From RGUW01 sp040399325 (GTDB lineage Bacteria > Cyanobacteriota > Cyanobacteriia > PCC-6307 > Cyanobiaceae): a stretch of DNA of 14,567 bases. The notes beneath the pieces were generated by a model, which saw nothing but the letters and a program-made list of their open reading frames with translations, searched no databases and was not told the origin of the DNA. This document shows, piece by piece, positions 6,149 through 14,492 of the stretch (positions within the stretch are counted from its first letter, which is position 1; each line of letters begins with the position of its first letter). Both the position numbers and the translations under genes were made by a program. The stretch is from positions 1-14,567 of the forward strand of contig JBBASJ010000052.1 in the NCBI GenBank assembly GCA_040399325.1, written 5' to 3'.

Positions 6149-9100
6149 GCGTCTTCCTCGCTGAGCGCCACCAGCTCCTTGAGCTGGCCCACATCGAGGC
6201 CGCCGAGCCAGTCTTCGCCGCTGCCGACGATGTCGGCCGCCAGCTTTGATTTTTCCTGGATCATGCGGTCGATGCGCTCTTCGACCGAGCCGCTGGTGAT
6301 GAACTTGTGCACCAGCACCCGATTGGTTTGGCCGATGCGGTAGGCCCGGTCGGTGGCCTGGTTCTCAACGGCCGGGTTCCACCAGCGGTCGATGTGGAAC
6401 ACGTGGCTGGCTCTGGTGAGGTTGAGGCCCACGCCACCGGCCTTGAGCGACAGCAGAAACAGCTGGGGGCCGCGGGGGTCGTCCTGGAAGCGGTCGACCA
6501 TGGCCTGGCGCTCGGTCTTGCTGGTGCCGCCATGCAGAAACGGCACATCGGCGCGCCAGCGGCGCTCCAGGTGGGCCTTGAGCAGATGGCCCCATTCGGC
6601 GAACTGGGTGAACAGCAACGCCCGATCGCCCGCCTCGATCACCTCCTCGAGGATCTCCTCGAGCCGCTGCACCTTGGCGCTGCGGCTGGCGAAGCTGCCG
6701 TTGGCGCCGATGGCGGCCTCGGGGCTCTCCTTGAGGGCCAGGGCCGGGTGGTTGCAGATCTGCTTGAGCCGGGTGAGCAGGGCCAGCACCTGGCCGTGCT
6801 TCTGGCCCAGGGGCGAGCGGGCGATGGCATCGAGGCTGTCCTCGACCGTCTTGTTGTAGAGCTTGCGCTGCTCGGGGGCCAGGCCCACCCATTCGCTGAG
6901 CTCGAGCTTCTCGGGCAGATCCGAGATGATCGATCGGTCGGTCTTGAGCCGCCGCAAAATGAACGGGCCCACCCGGGCCTTGAGGTCGCGCAGCGAGGCC
7001 ATGTCGCCGTAGCGCTCGATCGGCAGGCGGTAGCGCTGTCTGAAGAACGGCTCGTCGCCCAGCACCTTGGGGTTGAGAAAGTCCATCAGCGCCCACAGCT
7101 CGCTGACCCGGTTCTCCACCGGGGTGCCGGTGAGGGCGATGCGGAAGCGCGACGTCTTGCCAGGTCTGCCCAGGTCGCGGGCGGCCATCGACTGCTTGGC
7201 GCTGGGGTTCTTGATCGCCTGGGCCTCGTCGATCACCACCCCCTGCCAGTCGATCGCCTCGAGCAGTTCGCTGTCGCGCTGCAGCAGGCCATAGCTGGTC
7301 AGCACCAGGTCAACGCCCTTGAGGGCCTTCTTGAGGGCGGCCTCGCTGGCGGGCCGGCGCGGGCCGTAGTGCTCCCGCACCGCCAGTTCGGGGGTGAAGC
7401 TGTGGGCCTCGCGCTTCCAGTTGGTGAGCACCGAGGTGGGCGCCACCAGCAGCACCGGTCGCTTGAGCTCCTCTTCGGCCTTGAGGTGCTGCAAAAAGGC
7501 CAGCAGCTGGATCGTCTTGCCCAGGCCCATGTCGTCGGCCAGGCAGGCGCCCTGGTCAAAGCGATGCAGAAAGGCCAGCCAGCCCAGGCCCCGCTCCTGG
7601 TAGGGGCGCAGCTGGCCAGAGAAACCTTCGGGCGCCGGCAGCGGGTCGGGCGCCTTCTGCTGGTGGTACTGCTCGAGCACCGCCTGCAGCCGCGGGCCGG
7701 CTTCGAAGCGATGCACCGGCAGGCGCATCAGCGTTTCGCCCTCGTTGGCGGTCAGCCGCAGGGCGTCGTCGAGGCTGAGGCCCGGGTCGGCCGCGCAGAA
7801 GCGCTCGGCGTTGCGCAGGTCGCTGGGGCGCAGCTCGATCCAGGCCCCCTTGTGCTGCACCAGGGGGCTGCGCTTGGCCTGCAGCCGCTCGAGGTCCTTG
7901 AGCGTCAGGGTGACGCCGCCGATCATCAGGTCCCAGCGCCACTCGAGGCTTTCGCCCAGGGTGAAACCGCGCGATTTGGCGGGCAGCTCGGCGCTGATCG
8001 CCAGGCCCAGACGGCTGGCTAAACCGCCCGAGAGGCTCGGGGGCAGCAGCACGCCGACACCCACATCGCGCAGCTGGTTGGCGGCGGTGCGCACCAGCAC
8101 GAATGCCTCGGCCGGGGTGAGCTGCATGCGTTCGGGGGTGGCCGAATCGAGCCCCCGCTCGATCGGTTCAAACACCGTGAGCGCCCGGCCCAGGCCCTCG
8201 AGCAGCAGCTGGCTGGGCTGGGGCACGGCGATCTCGCCCAGGTAGATGTCGCGATCACCCAGGGCCCAGACCTCGGCGGCGGGCAGCCGCAGGCTGGGGT
8301 CGGCCTCGGCCTGCAGGGCAAAGCTCAGGCTCCAGAGCTCCTCCCCTTCGGCGGGGGTGTCGAGCTCCAGGCAGGTGCGGGCCGGCGCCACCCGGCCGGC
8401 CACCGCTTCGCGCCAGTGGTGGGTCGCCACTTCGAGACGCTCGGTCTCCTCCTCATCGAGCCGGAGCTGGCCATCGCCGGCGCCCAGGGCCCGTTGCCAG
8501 GCGTCCAGCAGCGGGTCGAGTCCTTCGGCCTCGGGCTCAAAGCCGGCGCGCAGCTGGCCGTCGAGCAGGGCTTCAAGAAAGCCGGCCACCCGCAGGCGGC
8601 CGCTGCCGGGCCGGCGGCAGGCCAGGGCCAGTTCGGGGCTGCTGCCTTCGGCGGTGGCGCAGGTGGCCACCTGGGGCAGACGGGTGGCGAATTCCTCGAG
8701 CCGGTGGCGGTCGTCTTCACGGTTGAGCAGGGGCAGCCAGCGGGCCCGGCCCTCCTCCACCAGCGGCAGGCTGCGGCCGCGGGCGATCAGGCTCAGGGCC
8801 CAGCGCTGCAGATGGCTCCACCAGCGCAGGTCGTCGGCCAGTTCGGGGTTGCCGCCCGACAGGGGCAGGCGGCTCAGCCATTCGGCCGCGGCGGCGGGTT
8901 TGAGCGCCAGGCCCTCGACCCGCCAGGGCCACCAGTCGACCGTCTTGGGCAGGGGCTGGCCCGCCTGCAGCGGCAGACCGCTCCAGGGTCCGCTGCCGCT
9001 CTTTGTGCCTTTGGCGGCCTGGCTGCGGCTGGGCAGGGTCAGGGTGGCGGCGGCGGGGCGCAGTGCCTCTGACCACAGGTCGTGGTCGTCGAGCCATTCG

Positions 9101-9252
9101 GCCAGGTCGTCGACGCCCAGGCTGAATGGGTGGGGGCTGACCGCGTTGCTGGGGGTGATCGGATCGGCGACGCGCCAGGTGTCGGCCCACAGCAACAGGC
9201 GGCCGCCCGAGCCTTCGGGCGGAAACAGCCAGGTGGCGTGCAGCAGGCTCAT
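6145..9252 (-). CDS. SNF2/Rad54-family DEAQ-box helicase-like ATPase, 1035 aa
   Basis: This is a superfamily 2 DNA translocase. The N-terminal 540 residues form the bacterial SNF2-associated accessory region (HPFSLGVDDLAEWLDD at 41-56, and a pattern of short acidic helices). The ATPase core has motif I DDMGLGKT (573-580), motif II DEAQ (675-678), motif III LTGTPVEN (707-714), motif V SLKAGGVGLNLTRA (935-948) and motif VI QATDRAYRIGQ (965-975), all intact. Such proteins move along double-stranded DNA or strip proteins from it; they do not normally unwind strands. It is encoded directly upstream of, and overlaps by 4 nt, the SWIM protein gene, a pairing seen in many bacteria. The start ATG (9250-9252) is preferred because it begins a typical hydrophobic N-terminus; no ribosome binding site is clear. 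Its biological target (repair, transcription recycling, or defence) cannot be told from sequence. Confidence 0.96.
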   Translation of the reverse strand: MSLLHATWLFPPEGSGGRLLLWADTWRVADPITPSNAVSPHPFSLGVDDLAEWLDDHDLWSEALRPAAATLTLPSRSQAAKGTKSGSGPWSGLPLQAGQPLPKTVDWWPWRVEGLALKPAAAAEWLSRLPLSGGNPELADDLRWWSHLQRWALSLIARGRSLPLVEEGRARWLPLLNREDDRHRLEEFATRLPQVATCATAEGSSPELALACRRPGSGRLRVAGFLEALLDGQLRAGFEPEAEGLDPLLDAWQRALGAGDGQLRLDEEETERLEVATHHWREAVAGRVAPARTCLELDTPAEGEELWSLSFALQAEADPSLRLPAAEVWALGDRDIYLGEIAVPQPSQLLLEGLGRALTVFEPIERGLDSATPERMQLTPAEAFVLVRTAANQLRDVGVGVLLPPSLSGGLASRLGLAISAELPAKSRGFTLGESLEWRWDLMIGGVTLTLKDLERLQAKRSPLVQHKGAWIELRPSDLRNAERFCAADPGLSLDDALRLTANEGETLMRLPVHRFEAGPRLQAVLEQYHQQKAPDPLPAPEGFSGQLRPYQERGLGWLAFLHRFDQGACLADDMGLGKTIQLLAFLQHLKAEEELKRPVLLVAPTSVLTNWKREAHSFTPELAVREHYGPRRPASEAALKKALKGVDLVLTSYGLLQRDSELLEAIDWQGVVIDEAQAIKNPSAKQSMAARDLGRPGKTSRFRIALTGTPVENRVSELWALMDFLNPKVLGDEPFFRQRYRLPIERYGDMASLRDLKARVGPFILRRLKTDRSIISDLPEKLELSEWVGLAPEQRKLYNKTVEDSLDAIARSPLGQKHGQVLALLTRLKQICNHPALALKESPEAAIGANGSFASRSAKVQRLEEILEEVIEAGDRALLFTQFAEWGHLLKAHLERRWRADVPFLHGGTSKTERQAMVDRFQDDPRGPQLFLLSLKAGGVGLNLTRASHVFHIDRWWNPAVENQATDRAYRIGQTNRVLVHKFITSGSVEERIDRMIQEKSKLAADIVGSGEDWLGGLDVGQLKELVALSEEDA

Positions 9253-9286
9253 GAACCGTGGGGTTCTGCGCGAATTCAGAGGCGCG

Positions 9287-9778
9287 TCAGGAGCGCATCA
9301 GGCGGGACACAACGCGGTTCATCAGGGTCAGCAGCAGAGCACTGACCACCAGGGGGAGCCAGAGCGGCAGCCACCCGCGAAGTGCCCCCATCATCACTGT
9401 TGGCAGCTCCCCTGTCACGTCCAACGGATGCATCAGGCTGCAGATGCCGCACACCGCACCCACCAGGCCGGCCTGCAGATGGCCGTCGTTAGGGTCCACC
9501 CGTTGCAGGTGAAAGGCCAGCAGGCCATAAAAAAAGCCGCAGCCGCCGCTGCGCAGGGCCGGTTCGAGCCAGGCGCTGTGGTGCTCGGCAAGGCTGAGCA
9601 GCAGGCCAGCTGCTGCCGCCATCGCCGCTGCTGCCAGTGCCCAGGCCAGCGAGTTGAGACGCAGCCGGGCACGCGATGGCTCGAGCTCCGAGCGACACGA
9701 CAAGGTGGCAGTGGCGACGGCTGGCGACCATGATCGCGCGAGCGATTGCTTCGTTGGCGTCGGCTGCTGGGCGATCAT
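9287..9778 (-). CDS. Small predicted membrane protein, about 163 aa
   Basis: I do not recognise the family. From ATG 9776-9778 the protein has a polar, Ser/Arg-rich N-terminus (1-42), then hydrophobic stretches at about 43-64, 76-90, 101-117 and 138-153, compatible with three or four membrane helices, and a basic C-terminus (RVVSRLMRS) suggesting a cytoplasmic end. The frame stays open to 9826, but starts beyond 9806 would run into alaS. A TTG start nearer the first hydrophobic segment is possible and would leave more room for promoters, since only 28 bp separate this ATG from the divergent alaS ATG. It ends 34 bp before the SNF2 gene on the same strand and could be co-transcribed with it. 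That it is coding is supported by the membrane-like pattern and G/C-ending codons. Confidence 0.6.
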   Translation of the reverse strand: MIAQQPTPTKQSLARSWSPAVATATLSCRSELEPSRARLRLNSLAWALAAAAMAAAAGLLLSLAEHHSAWLEPALRSGGCGFFYGLLAFHLQRVDPNDGHLQAGLVGAVCGICSLMHPLDVTGELPTVMMGALRGWLPLWLPLVVSALLLTLMNRVVSRLMRS

Positions 9779-9806
9779 GCCCAACTGAGAAACCCGCTGC
9801 CCAGCC

Positions 9807-12458
9807 ATGGCCGCCACCCCCCGCACCGGCGCCGAGATCCGCGCAGCCTTTCTCGCGTTCTATGAGCAGCGGGGCCACCAGCCCATGGCCAGCGCCTCGC
9901 TGGTGCCCGACGACCCCACGGTGCTGCTGACCATCGCCGGCATGCTGCCCTTCAAACCGGTGTTCCTGGGCCAGCAGCAGCGCCCGGCGCCGCGGGCCAC
10001 CAGCTCCCAGAAGTGCATCCGCACCAACGACATCGAGAACGTGGGCCGCACCGCCCGGCACCACACGTTCTTCGAAATGCTGGGCAACTTCTCCTTTGGC
10101 GATTACTTCAAGGAGCAGGCGATCCAGTGGGCCTGGGAGCTGAGCACCGGCGTGTTCGGCCTGTCGCCCAACAACCTGGTGGTCAGCGTCTTCCGCGACG
10201 ACGACGAGGCCGAGGCCATCTGGCGCGATGTGGTGGGGGTCAACCCCAAACGCATCATCCGCATGGATGAGGCCGACAACTTCTGGGCGTCGGGCCCCAC
10301 CGGCCCCTGCGGCCCCTGCTCCGAGATCTATTACGACTTCAAGCCCGAGCTGGGCGATGACGGCATCGACCTGGAGGACGACAGCCGCTTCATCGAGTTC
10401 TACAACCTGGTGTTCATGCAATACAACCGCGATGCGGAGGGCGCCCTCACGCCACTGGCGGCCCGCAGCATCGACACCGGCATGGGCCTCGAGCGCATGG
10501 CCCAGATCCTGCAGGGAGTGCCCAACAACTATGAGACCGATCTGATCTACCCGCTGATTGAAACAGCGCAGACGTTGGCGGGCATCGACTACCGCAGCCT
10601 CGACGACAAGGGCAAGACGTCGCTCAAGGTGATCGGCGACCACAGCCGCGCCATCACCCAGCTGATCTGCGATGGGGTCACGGCGAGCAACCTGGGCCGC
10701 GGCTACATCCTGCGGCGGCTGCTGCGCCGCGTGGTGCGGCACGGACGGCTCCTGGGCATCGACAAGCCATTTCTGAGCGCGATGGGCGAAGCGGCGATCG
10801 CCCTGATGCAGGGCGCCTACCCCCAGCTCGCCGGCCGCCGCGACGTGATCCTGGCCGAGCTTCAGCGGGAAGAGGCGCGCTTTCTCGAGACCCTGGAGCG
10901 GGGCGAGAAGCTGCTGGCCGACGTGCTGGCGGCGGGGCCCAGGCAGATCTCGGGTGAGCAGGCGTTCGAGCTCTACGACACCTATGGCTTCCCGCTCGAA
11001 CTCACCGAAGAGATCGCCGAGGAGCACGGCCTCACGGTTGACCTGGCGGGGTTCGAGGCGGCCATGGAGGCCCAGCGTCAGCGGGCCAAGGCGGCCGCGG
11101 TCAGCATCGATCTGACCCTGCAGGAGGCGATCGATCAGGTGGCCGCCGCCGCCGAGGCCACGGCGTTCAAGGGCTACGAACAGCTCGAACACCCCTGCTG
11201 CGTGGTGGCCCTGGTGGTCAATGGCGAACCGGCTGTGCGAGCCGGCGCCGGCGATGCGGTGCAGCTGGTGCTCGACAGCACGCCTTTCTATGGCGAGGGC
11301 GGGGGCCAGGTGGGTGATCGCGGCGTGCTCAGCGGCGATGGCGCAGCGGGTGACGGCGTGATCGTGGCGATCGAGGCAGTCACCCGCAACCGCAGCGTGT
11401 TTGTGCACAGCGGCCGCATCGAGCGCGGCACGCTGGCGCTGGGCGATCTGCTCAATGCGCAGGTCGACCGGGCCTGCAGACGCCGGGCCCAGGCCAACCA
11501 CACGGCCACCCATCTGCTGCAGGCGGCGCTCAAGCAGGTGGTCGATCCGGGCATCGGCCAGGCGGGGTCGCTGGTCGATTTCGATCGCCTGCGCTTCGAC
11601 TTTCACTGCCCCCGCGCCGTCACGCCGGCCGAGCTCGAGCAGATCGAGGCGTTGATCAACGGCTGGATCTCAGACGCCCACGAGTTACAGGTGCAGGAGA
11701 TGGCGATCGAGCAGGCCAAGGCCGCCGGCGCCGTCGCCATGTTTGGCGAAAAGTACGCCGATGTGGTGCGGGTCGTCGACGTGCCCGGCGTGTCGATGGA
11801 GCTCTGCGGCGGCACCCACGTGGCCAACACCGCCGAGATCGGCCTGTTCAAGATCATTGGCGAGAGCGGCGTGGCCGCTGGCATCCGCCGCATCGAGGCC
11901 GTCGCCGGCCCTGCGGTGCTCGCCTACCTCAACGAGCGCGATGCGGTGGTGAAGCAGCTGGGTGAGCGCTTCAAGGCCCAGCCCGGTGAGATCGTCGAGC
12001 GGGTGGCGCAGCTGGCCGATGAGCTCAAAGCCAGCCAGAAGGCTCTGGCCGCGGCGCGCGAGGAGCTGGCCCTGGAGAAGTCGGCGGCGTTGGCCGTTCA
12101 GGCGGTGGTCGTGGGTGAGTCCCAGTTGCTGGTGGCTCGCCTCGATGGTGTGGAGGGTGGCGGTTTGCAGAGCGCTGCCCAGGGCCTGGCGGATCAGCTG
12201 GGCGATGGCGCGGCCGTGGTGCTGGGCGGCCTACCCGACCCCGCCGATCTGGGCAAAGTGATCCTTGTCGCGGCCTTCGGCCCGGCGGTGATCGCAGCTG
12301 GCCCCAAGGCCGGAGCCTTCATCGGGGGCATCGCCAAGGTCTGCGGCGGCGGCGGTGGCGGCCGGCCCAACCTGGCCCAGGCCGGCGGCCGCGATGGCGC
12401 AGCCCTTGATGGTGCGTTGGAGCAGGCTCGCACAGAACTCACAGTGGCTTTGAGCTGA
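9807..12458 (+). CDS. alaS: Alanyl-tRNA synthetase, 883 aa
   Basis: This enzyme charges tRNA-Ala with alanine. The class II catalytic core is N-terminal (LVPDDPTVLLTIAGMLPFKP, 32-51; HHTFFEMLGNFSFGDYFK, 85-102). The editing domain has the HxxxH motif (H565, H569 in NHTATHLL) and the CGGTH motif (C667, H671), which bind zinc and clear mischarged Ser or Gly. A C-terminal DHHA1/C-Ala region follows, ending in the Gly-rich segment and GRPNLAQAGGRD. The length is normal for the family. The start ATG 9807 gives the usual N-terminus; no strong Shine-Dalgarno is seen. The last 12 codons (ARTELTVALS and neighbours) use more A/T than the rest of the gene, and a second diverged copy of this 3' end lies 2.1 kb downstream, so the extreme C-terminus appears to be a replacement acquired with the inserted segment. 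Confidence 0.98.
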   Translation: MAATPRTGAEIRAAFLAFYEQRGHQPMASASLVPDDPTVLLTIAGMLPFKPVFLGQQQRPAPRATSSQKCIRTNDIENVGRTARHHTFFEMLGNFSFGDYFKEQAIQWAWELSTGVFGLSPNNLVVSVFRDDDEAEAIWRDVVGVNPKRIIRMDEADNFWASGPTGPCGPCSEIYYDFKPELGDDGIDLEDDSRFIEFYNLVFMQYNRDAEGALTPLAARSIDTGMGLERMAQILQGVPNNYETDLIYPLIETAQTLAGIDYRSLDDKGKTSLKVIGDHSRAITQLICDGVTASNLGRGYILRRLLRRVVRHGRLLGIDKPFLSAMGEAAIALMQGAYPQLAGRRDVILAELQREEARFLETLERGEKLLADVLAAGPRQISGEQAFELYDTYGFPLELTEEIAEEHGLTVDLAGFEAAMEAQRQRAKAAAVSIDLTLQEAIDQVAAAAEATAFKGYEQLEHPCCVVALVVNGEPAVRAGAGDAVQLVLDSTPFYGEGGGQVGDRGVLSGDGAAGDGVIVAIEAVTRNRSVFVHSGRIERGTLALGDLLNAQVDRACRRRAQANHTATHLLQAALKQVVDPGIGQAGSLVDFDRLRFDFHCPRAVTPAELEQIEALINGWISDAHELQVQEMAIEQAKAAGAVAMFGEKYADVVRVVDVPGVSMELCGGTHVANTAEIGLFKIIGESGVAAGIRRIEAVAGPAVLAYLNERDAVVKQLGERFKAQPGEIVERVAQLADELKASQKALAAAREELALEKSAALAVQAVVVGESQLLVARLDGVEGGGLQSAAQGLADQLGDGAAVVLGGLPDPADLGKVILVAAFGPAVIAAGPKAGAFIGGIAKVCGGGGGGRPNLAQAGGRDGAALDGALEQARTELTVALS
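12359..12382 (+). repeat. Left copy of a 24-bp direct repeat (in alaS)
   Basis: This block encodes the GRPNLAQA box of AlaS and is identical over 24 bp to 14501-14524. With one mismatch the match extends leftward to 12352 (14494 in the other copy). It marks the left boundary of the low-GC segment and is a candidate recombination or attachment site. Confidence 0.9.
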
Positions 12459-12489
12459 ACTCTTGAATCAGATACCTTCAAAGCCGATG

Positions 12490-12531
12490 TGGCCAGCAGG
12501 ATTGACGCTGTTCCAAGTCTTTTTTGTTTTT
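12490..12531 (+). terminator. Possible Rho-independent terminator of alaS
   Basis: An imperfect stem (cagc 12494-12497 with gctg 12507-12510, extended by tgg/cca across an internal loop) is followed by two T-runs (12520-12525 and 12527-12531). The T-tract is conspicuous in this GC-rich region, but the stem is weak. Confidence 0.38.
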
Positions 12532-12554
12532 AATGTTTAGGGATCATCGCTGCA

Positions 12555-12577
12555 GAAGATCCTGTCGGGGGATCTTC
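12555..12577. promoter_or_regulatory. 8-bp perfect inverted repeat upstream of the cyclase gene
   Basis: gaagatcc (12555-12562) and ggatcttc (12570-12577) pair across a 7-nt loop, about 100 bp before the cyclase ATG. No T-run follows on the plus strand. It could be an operator for a dimeric regulator, a leader RNA hairpin, or part of the alaS termination region. A second, smaller repeat (cactt/aagtg) lies near 12618-12630. I see no convincing -35/-10 pair with normal spacing in 12459-12677. Confidence 0.4.
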
Positions 12578-12677
12578 ATGTGTATTCAGGCAAAGTAGGT
12601 AGGGGAGTCGGCTCTGCACTTAAGCAAGTGTGCTAGCAATAGGTGGCTTGTCCCTGCTAAGTCGATTAGTTCAAATC

Positions 12678-14480
12678 ATGGCAAATTCCTCTGATCCAGC
12701 CGTGAGCTCATCAGTGATGGCGGCCCGAATGCGTGATCAGCATCGGGCGATCAGTGCTCTGACACGCAGCAAGATTTTGAGATCGGGGGAGCTAAATTTG
12801 TCAATGATGGAGATTACTGAAGTTGCGGCAAAAACGCTTAAGGTAGGCAGGTCAAGTATTTGGCTTTATAATAAAGAAAAGTCCAAGATAGTGTGTCAAG
12901 ACCTGTACCGAATTGCAGAGGGTCATGGATTGCATGAGCAGAGTATTGAGTTGTATGCCTCTGATTATCCTGCTTACTTTGAAGCAATCTCAGAAGCAAG
13001 AACTATCGCTGCTCACGATGCCCATTCACATGAGGCAACTAAGGAGTTCTCTGTTGGATATCTAGTCCCGCTCGGTATTCAGTCGATGTTGGATGCGCCT
13101 ATCTTTGTTTCTGGGCAAATGGTTGGTGTGGTTTGTCAAGAGCATATTGGTCAGCCTCGTCACTGGGAATTAGATGAAGAGCATTTTGTTGGATCGATAG
13201 CCGACATGGTCGCAATGGCACTGGAATCAAGCAATCGAAAGCTTGCTCAAGAGCAGCTCGAGATCCGTATTGGGCAAATTGCTGCGCTTGTAGAGGTGTC
13301 ACGCTCTATTATTTCAATGCTTGATATTGATAGCTTGTTGATACAGGTTATTGATACAATTGGTTTGGTGATGAATGCTGAGGCCAGCTCTCTATTGTTA
13401 ATCGAAGAGGGGCCCGAGGGTAAGCAGCTGAGGTTTCGTTTTTCTCGTGGCAGTGCGTCAGCAGATCTTTGTCACGATACGATCAAAATGGGTGAGGGCT
13501 TTGCGGGCTGGGTAGCGCTAAATGGAGTCCCTTTGATCATTGATGATGCATACACAGATTGCCGCTTCAATCCACGGTTTGACAAAAAAACAGGGTTTAG
13601 AACCCGGTCTGTGATTACCGTGCCACTGCGTTGCAAAAATAACAAGATTTTGGGAGTTATTCAGGCCGTCAATAAGAAGAGCGCCAGTTCCTTTAATCGT
13701 GATGACTTGGAGTTGTTTCAGACGTTTGCGAGTATGGTGTCAGTTTCCTTGGAAAATGCACAGCTCGTTGCCGATCTTAGGAGGTCTTTGGAGCAGGAGA
13801 GGCGCCTTGCCGTTGAGAAGGAGAAGCTGGGGGCCTTCCTGCCAAAAGTCGTTGTTGATGAAGTTTCTAGAAGTCGTGAAACAAAGCTAGCACTTGGGGG
13901 GAAGGTTGTTGAGGCGACGGTTCTCTTCTCTGATATTAAGGGGTTTACATCATTGTCTGAACTGATGAAACCGGAAGATGTAGTCTCTTTCCTTAATGAC
14001 TACATGACGGCGATGTCTGATATCATCGATTCTGAAGGTGGGCTCGTCGATAAGTTTATTGGAGATGGGATTATGGCTCTCTTCCTTTCTAATGCTTCCG
14101 ATGTTGATCATGCTCTTCGGGCTGTGCGCGCAGCTATTGCGATGCAAGATGCCGTTGGTGCCGCCAAGGAGAAATGGTCTTCCATGCATCCTTCTATTGT
14201 CAATCTTGAGGTGAGGATTGGGATCAATAGCGGCGAGATGGTTGCTGGTAATATTGGATCTCAATCGAGGATGGAGTATACCGTAATAGGGGACAATGTG
14301 AATGTTGCTTCTCGAATCGAATCGAATGGCAAGGAGGGGCGTGTAATTGTCAGTGAGGCGACTTATCGTAGGGTCAAGGATTACGGGATTCTTGCAACTA
14401 AGCTCGAGGCCATTACCGTTAAAAATCGTCGACAACCAGTTCGTATTTATTGTATCGATGGCTTCAGGACTTTGTCTTGA
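12678..14480 (+). CDS. GAF-GAF-class III adenylate/guanylate cyclase, 600 aa
   Basis: Two GAF sensor domains (about 30-185 and 200-362), a charged coiled-coil linker (about 361-385) and a class III cyclase domain (about 410-595). The cyclase looks active: metal-binding D419 (FSDIKGFTSLSE) and D463 (VDKFIGDGIMA), base-selecting K459 and D539 (YTVIGD), transition-state N542 and R546 (NVNVASRIE). The Lys-Asp pair predicts ATP as substrate, giving cAMP. GAF2 ends in an NKFDE-like pattern (N332, K333, F339, D342, D343), a motif associated with cyclic-nucleotide-binding GAF domains, so feedback by cAMP is possible. There are no membrane segments. ATG 12678 is preferred; the frame opens at GTG 12630, which adds 16 residues, and neither start has a good ribosome binding site. 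Low GC and unlike codon use mark it as acquired. The gene is followed directly by an alaS remnant. Confidence 0.93.
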   Translation: MANSSDPAVSSSVMAARMRDQHRAISALTRSKILRSGELNLSMMEITEVAAKTLKVGRSSIWLYNKEKSKIVCQDLYRIAEGHGLHEQSIELYASDYPAYFEAISEARTIAAHDAHSHEATKEFSVGYLVPLGIQSMLDAPIFVSGQMVGVVCQEHIGQPRHWELDEEHFVGSIADMVAMALESSNRKLAQEQLEIRIGQIAALVEVSRSIISMLDIDSLLIQVIDTIGLVMNAEASSLLLIEEGPEGKQLRFRFSRGSASADLCHDTIKMGEGFAGWVALNGVPLIIDDAYTDCRFNPRFDKKTGFRTRSVITVPLRCKNNKILGVIQAVNKKSASSFNRDDLELFQTFASMVSVSLENAQLVADLRRSLEQERRLAVEKEKLGAFLPKVVVDEVSRSRETKLALGGKVVEATVLFSDIKGFTSLSELMKPEDVVSFLNDYMTAMSDIIDSEGGLVDKFIGDGIMALFLSNASDVDHALRAVRAAIAMQDAVGAAKEKWSSMHPSIVNLEVRIGINSGEMVAGNIGSQSRMEYTVIGDNVNVASRIESNGKEGRVIVSEATYRRVKDYGILATKLEAITVKNRRQPVRIYCIDGFRTLS

Positions 14481-14492
14481 GTTGCCATTGTT

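Noticed and set aside
6307..8022. Long open frame antisense to the SNF2 gene
   Set aside because: Same GC-driven artefact; the opposite strand carries all helicase motifs.
9779..9826. Upstream start at 9826 for the small membrane protein
   Set aside because: It would overlap the alaS start on the other strand; ATG 9778 gives a complete membrane protein without the conflict.
9489..11606. 705-codon open frame antisense to alaS
   Set aside because: Composition artefact antisense to a clear alanyl-tRNA synthetase; no domain visible.
12502..12534. TTGACG ... TTTAAT as a sigma-70 promoter for the cyclase
   Set aside because: The spacing between the two boxes is about 21 bp, longer than the usual 16-18 bp, and the T-rich part fits better as a terminator tract.
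12630..12677. GTG 12630 as the cyclase start
   Set aside because: It adds only 16 residues ahead of ATG 12678 and has no properly spaced ribosome binding site; it cannot be excluded, but ATG is more likely.
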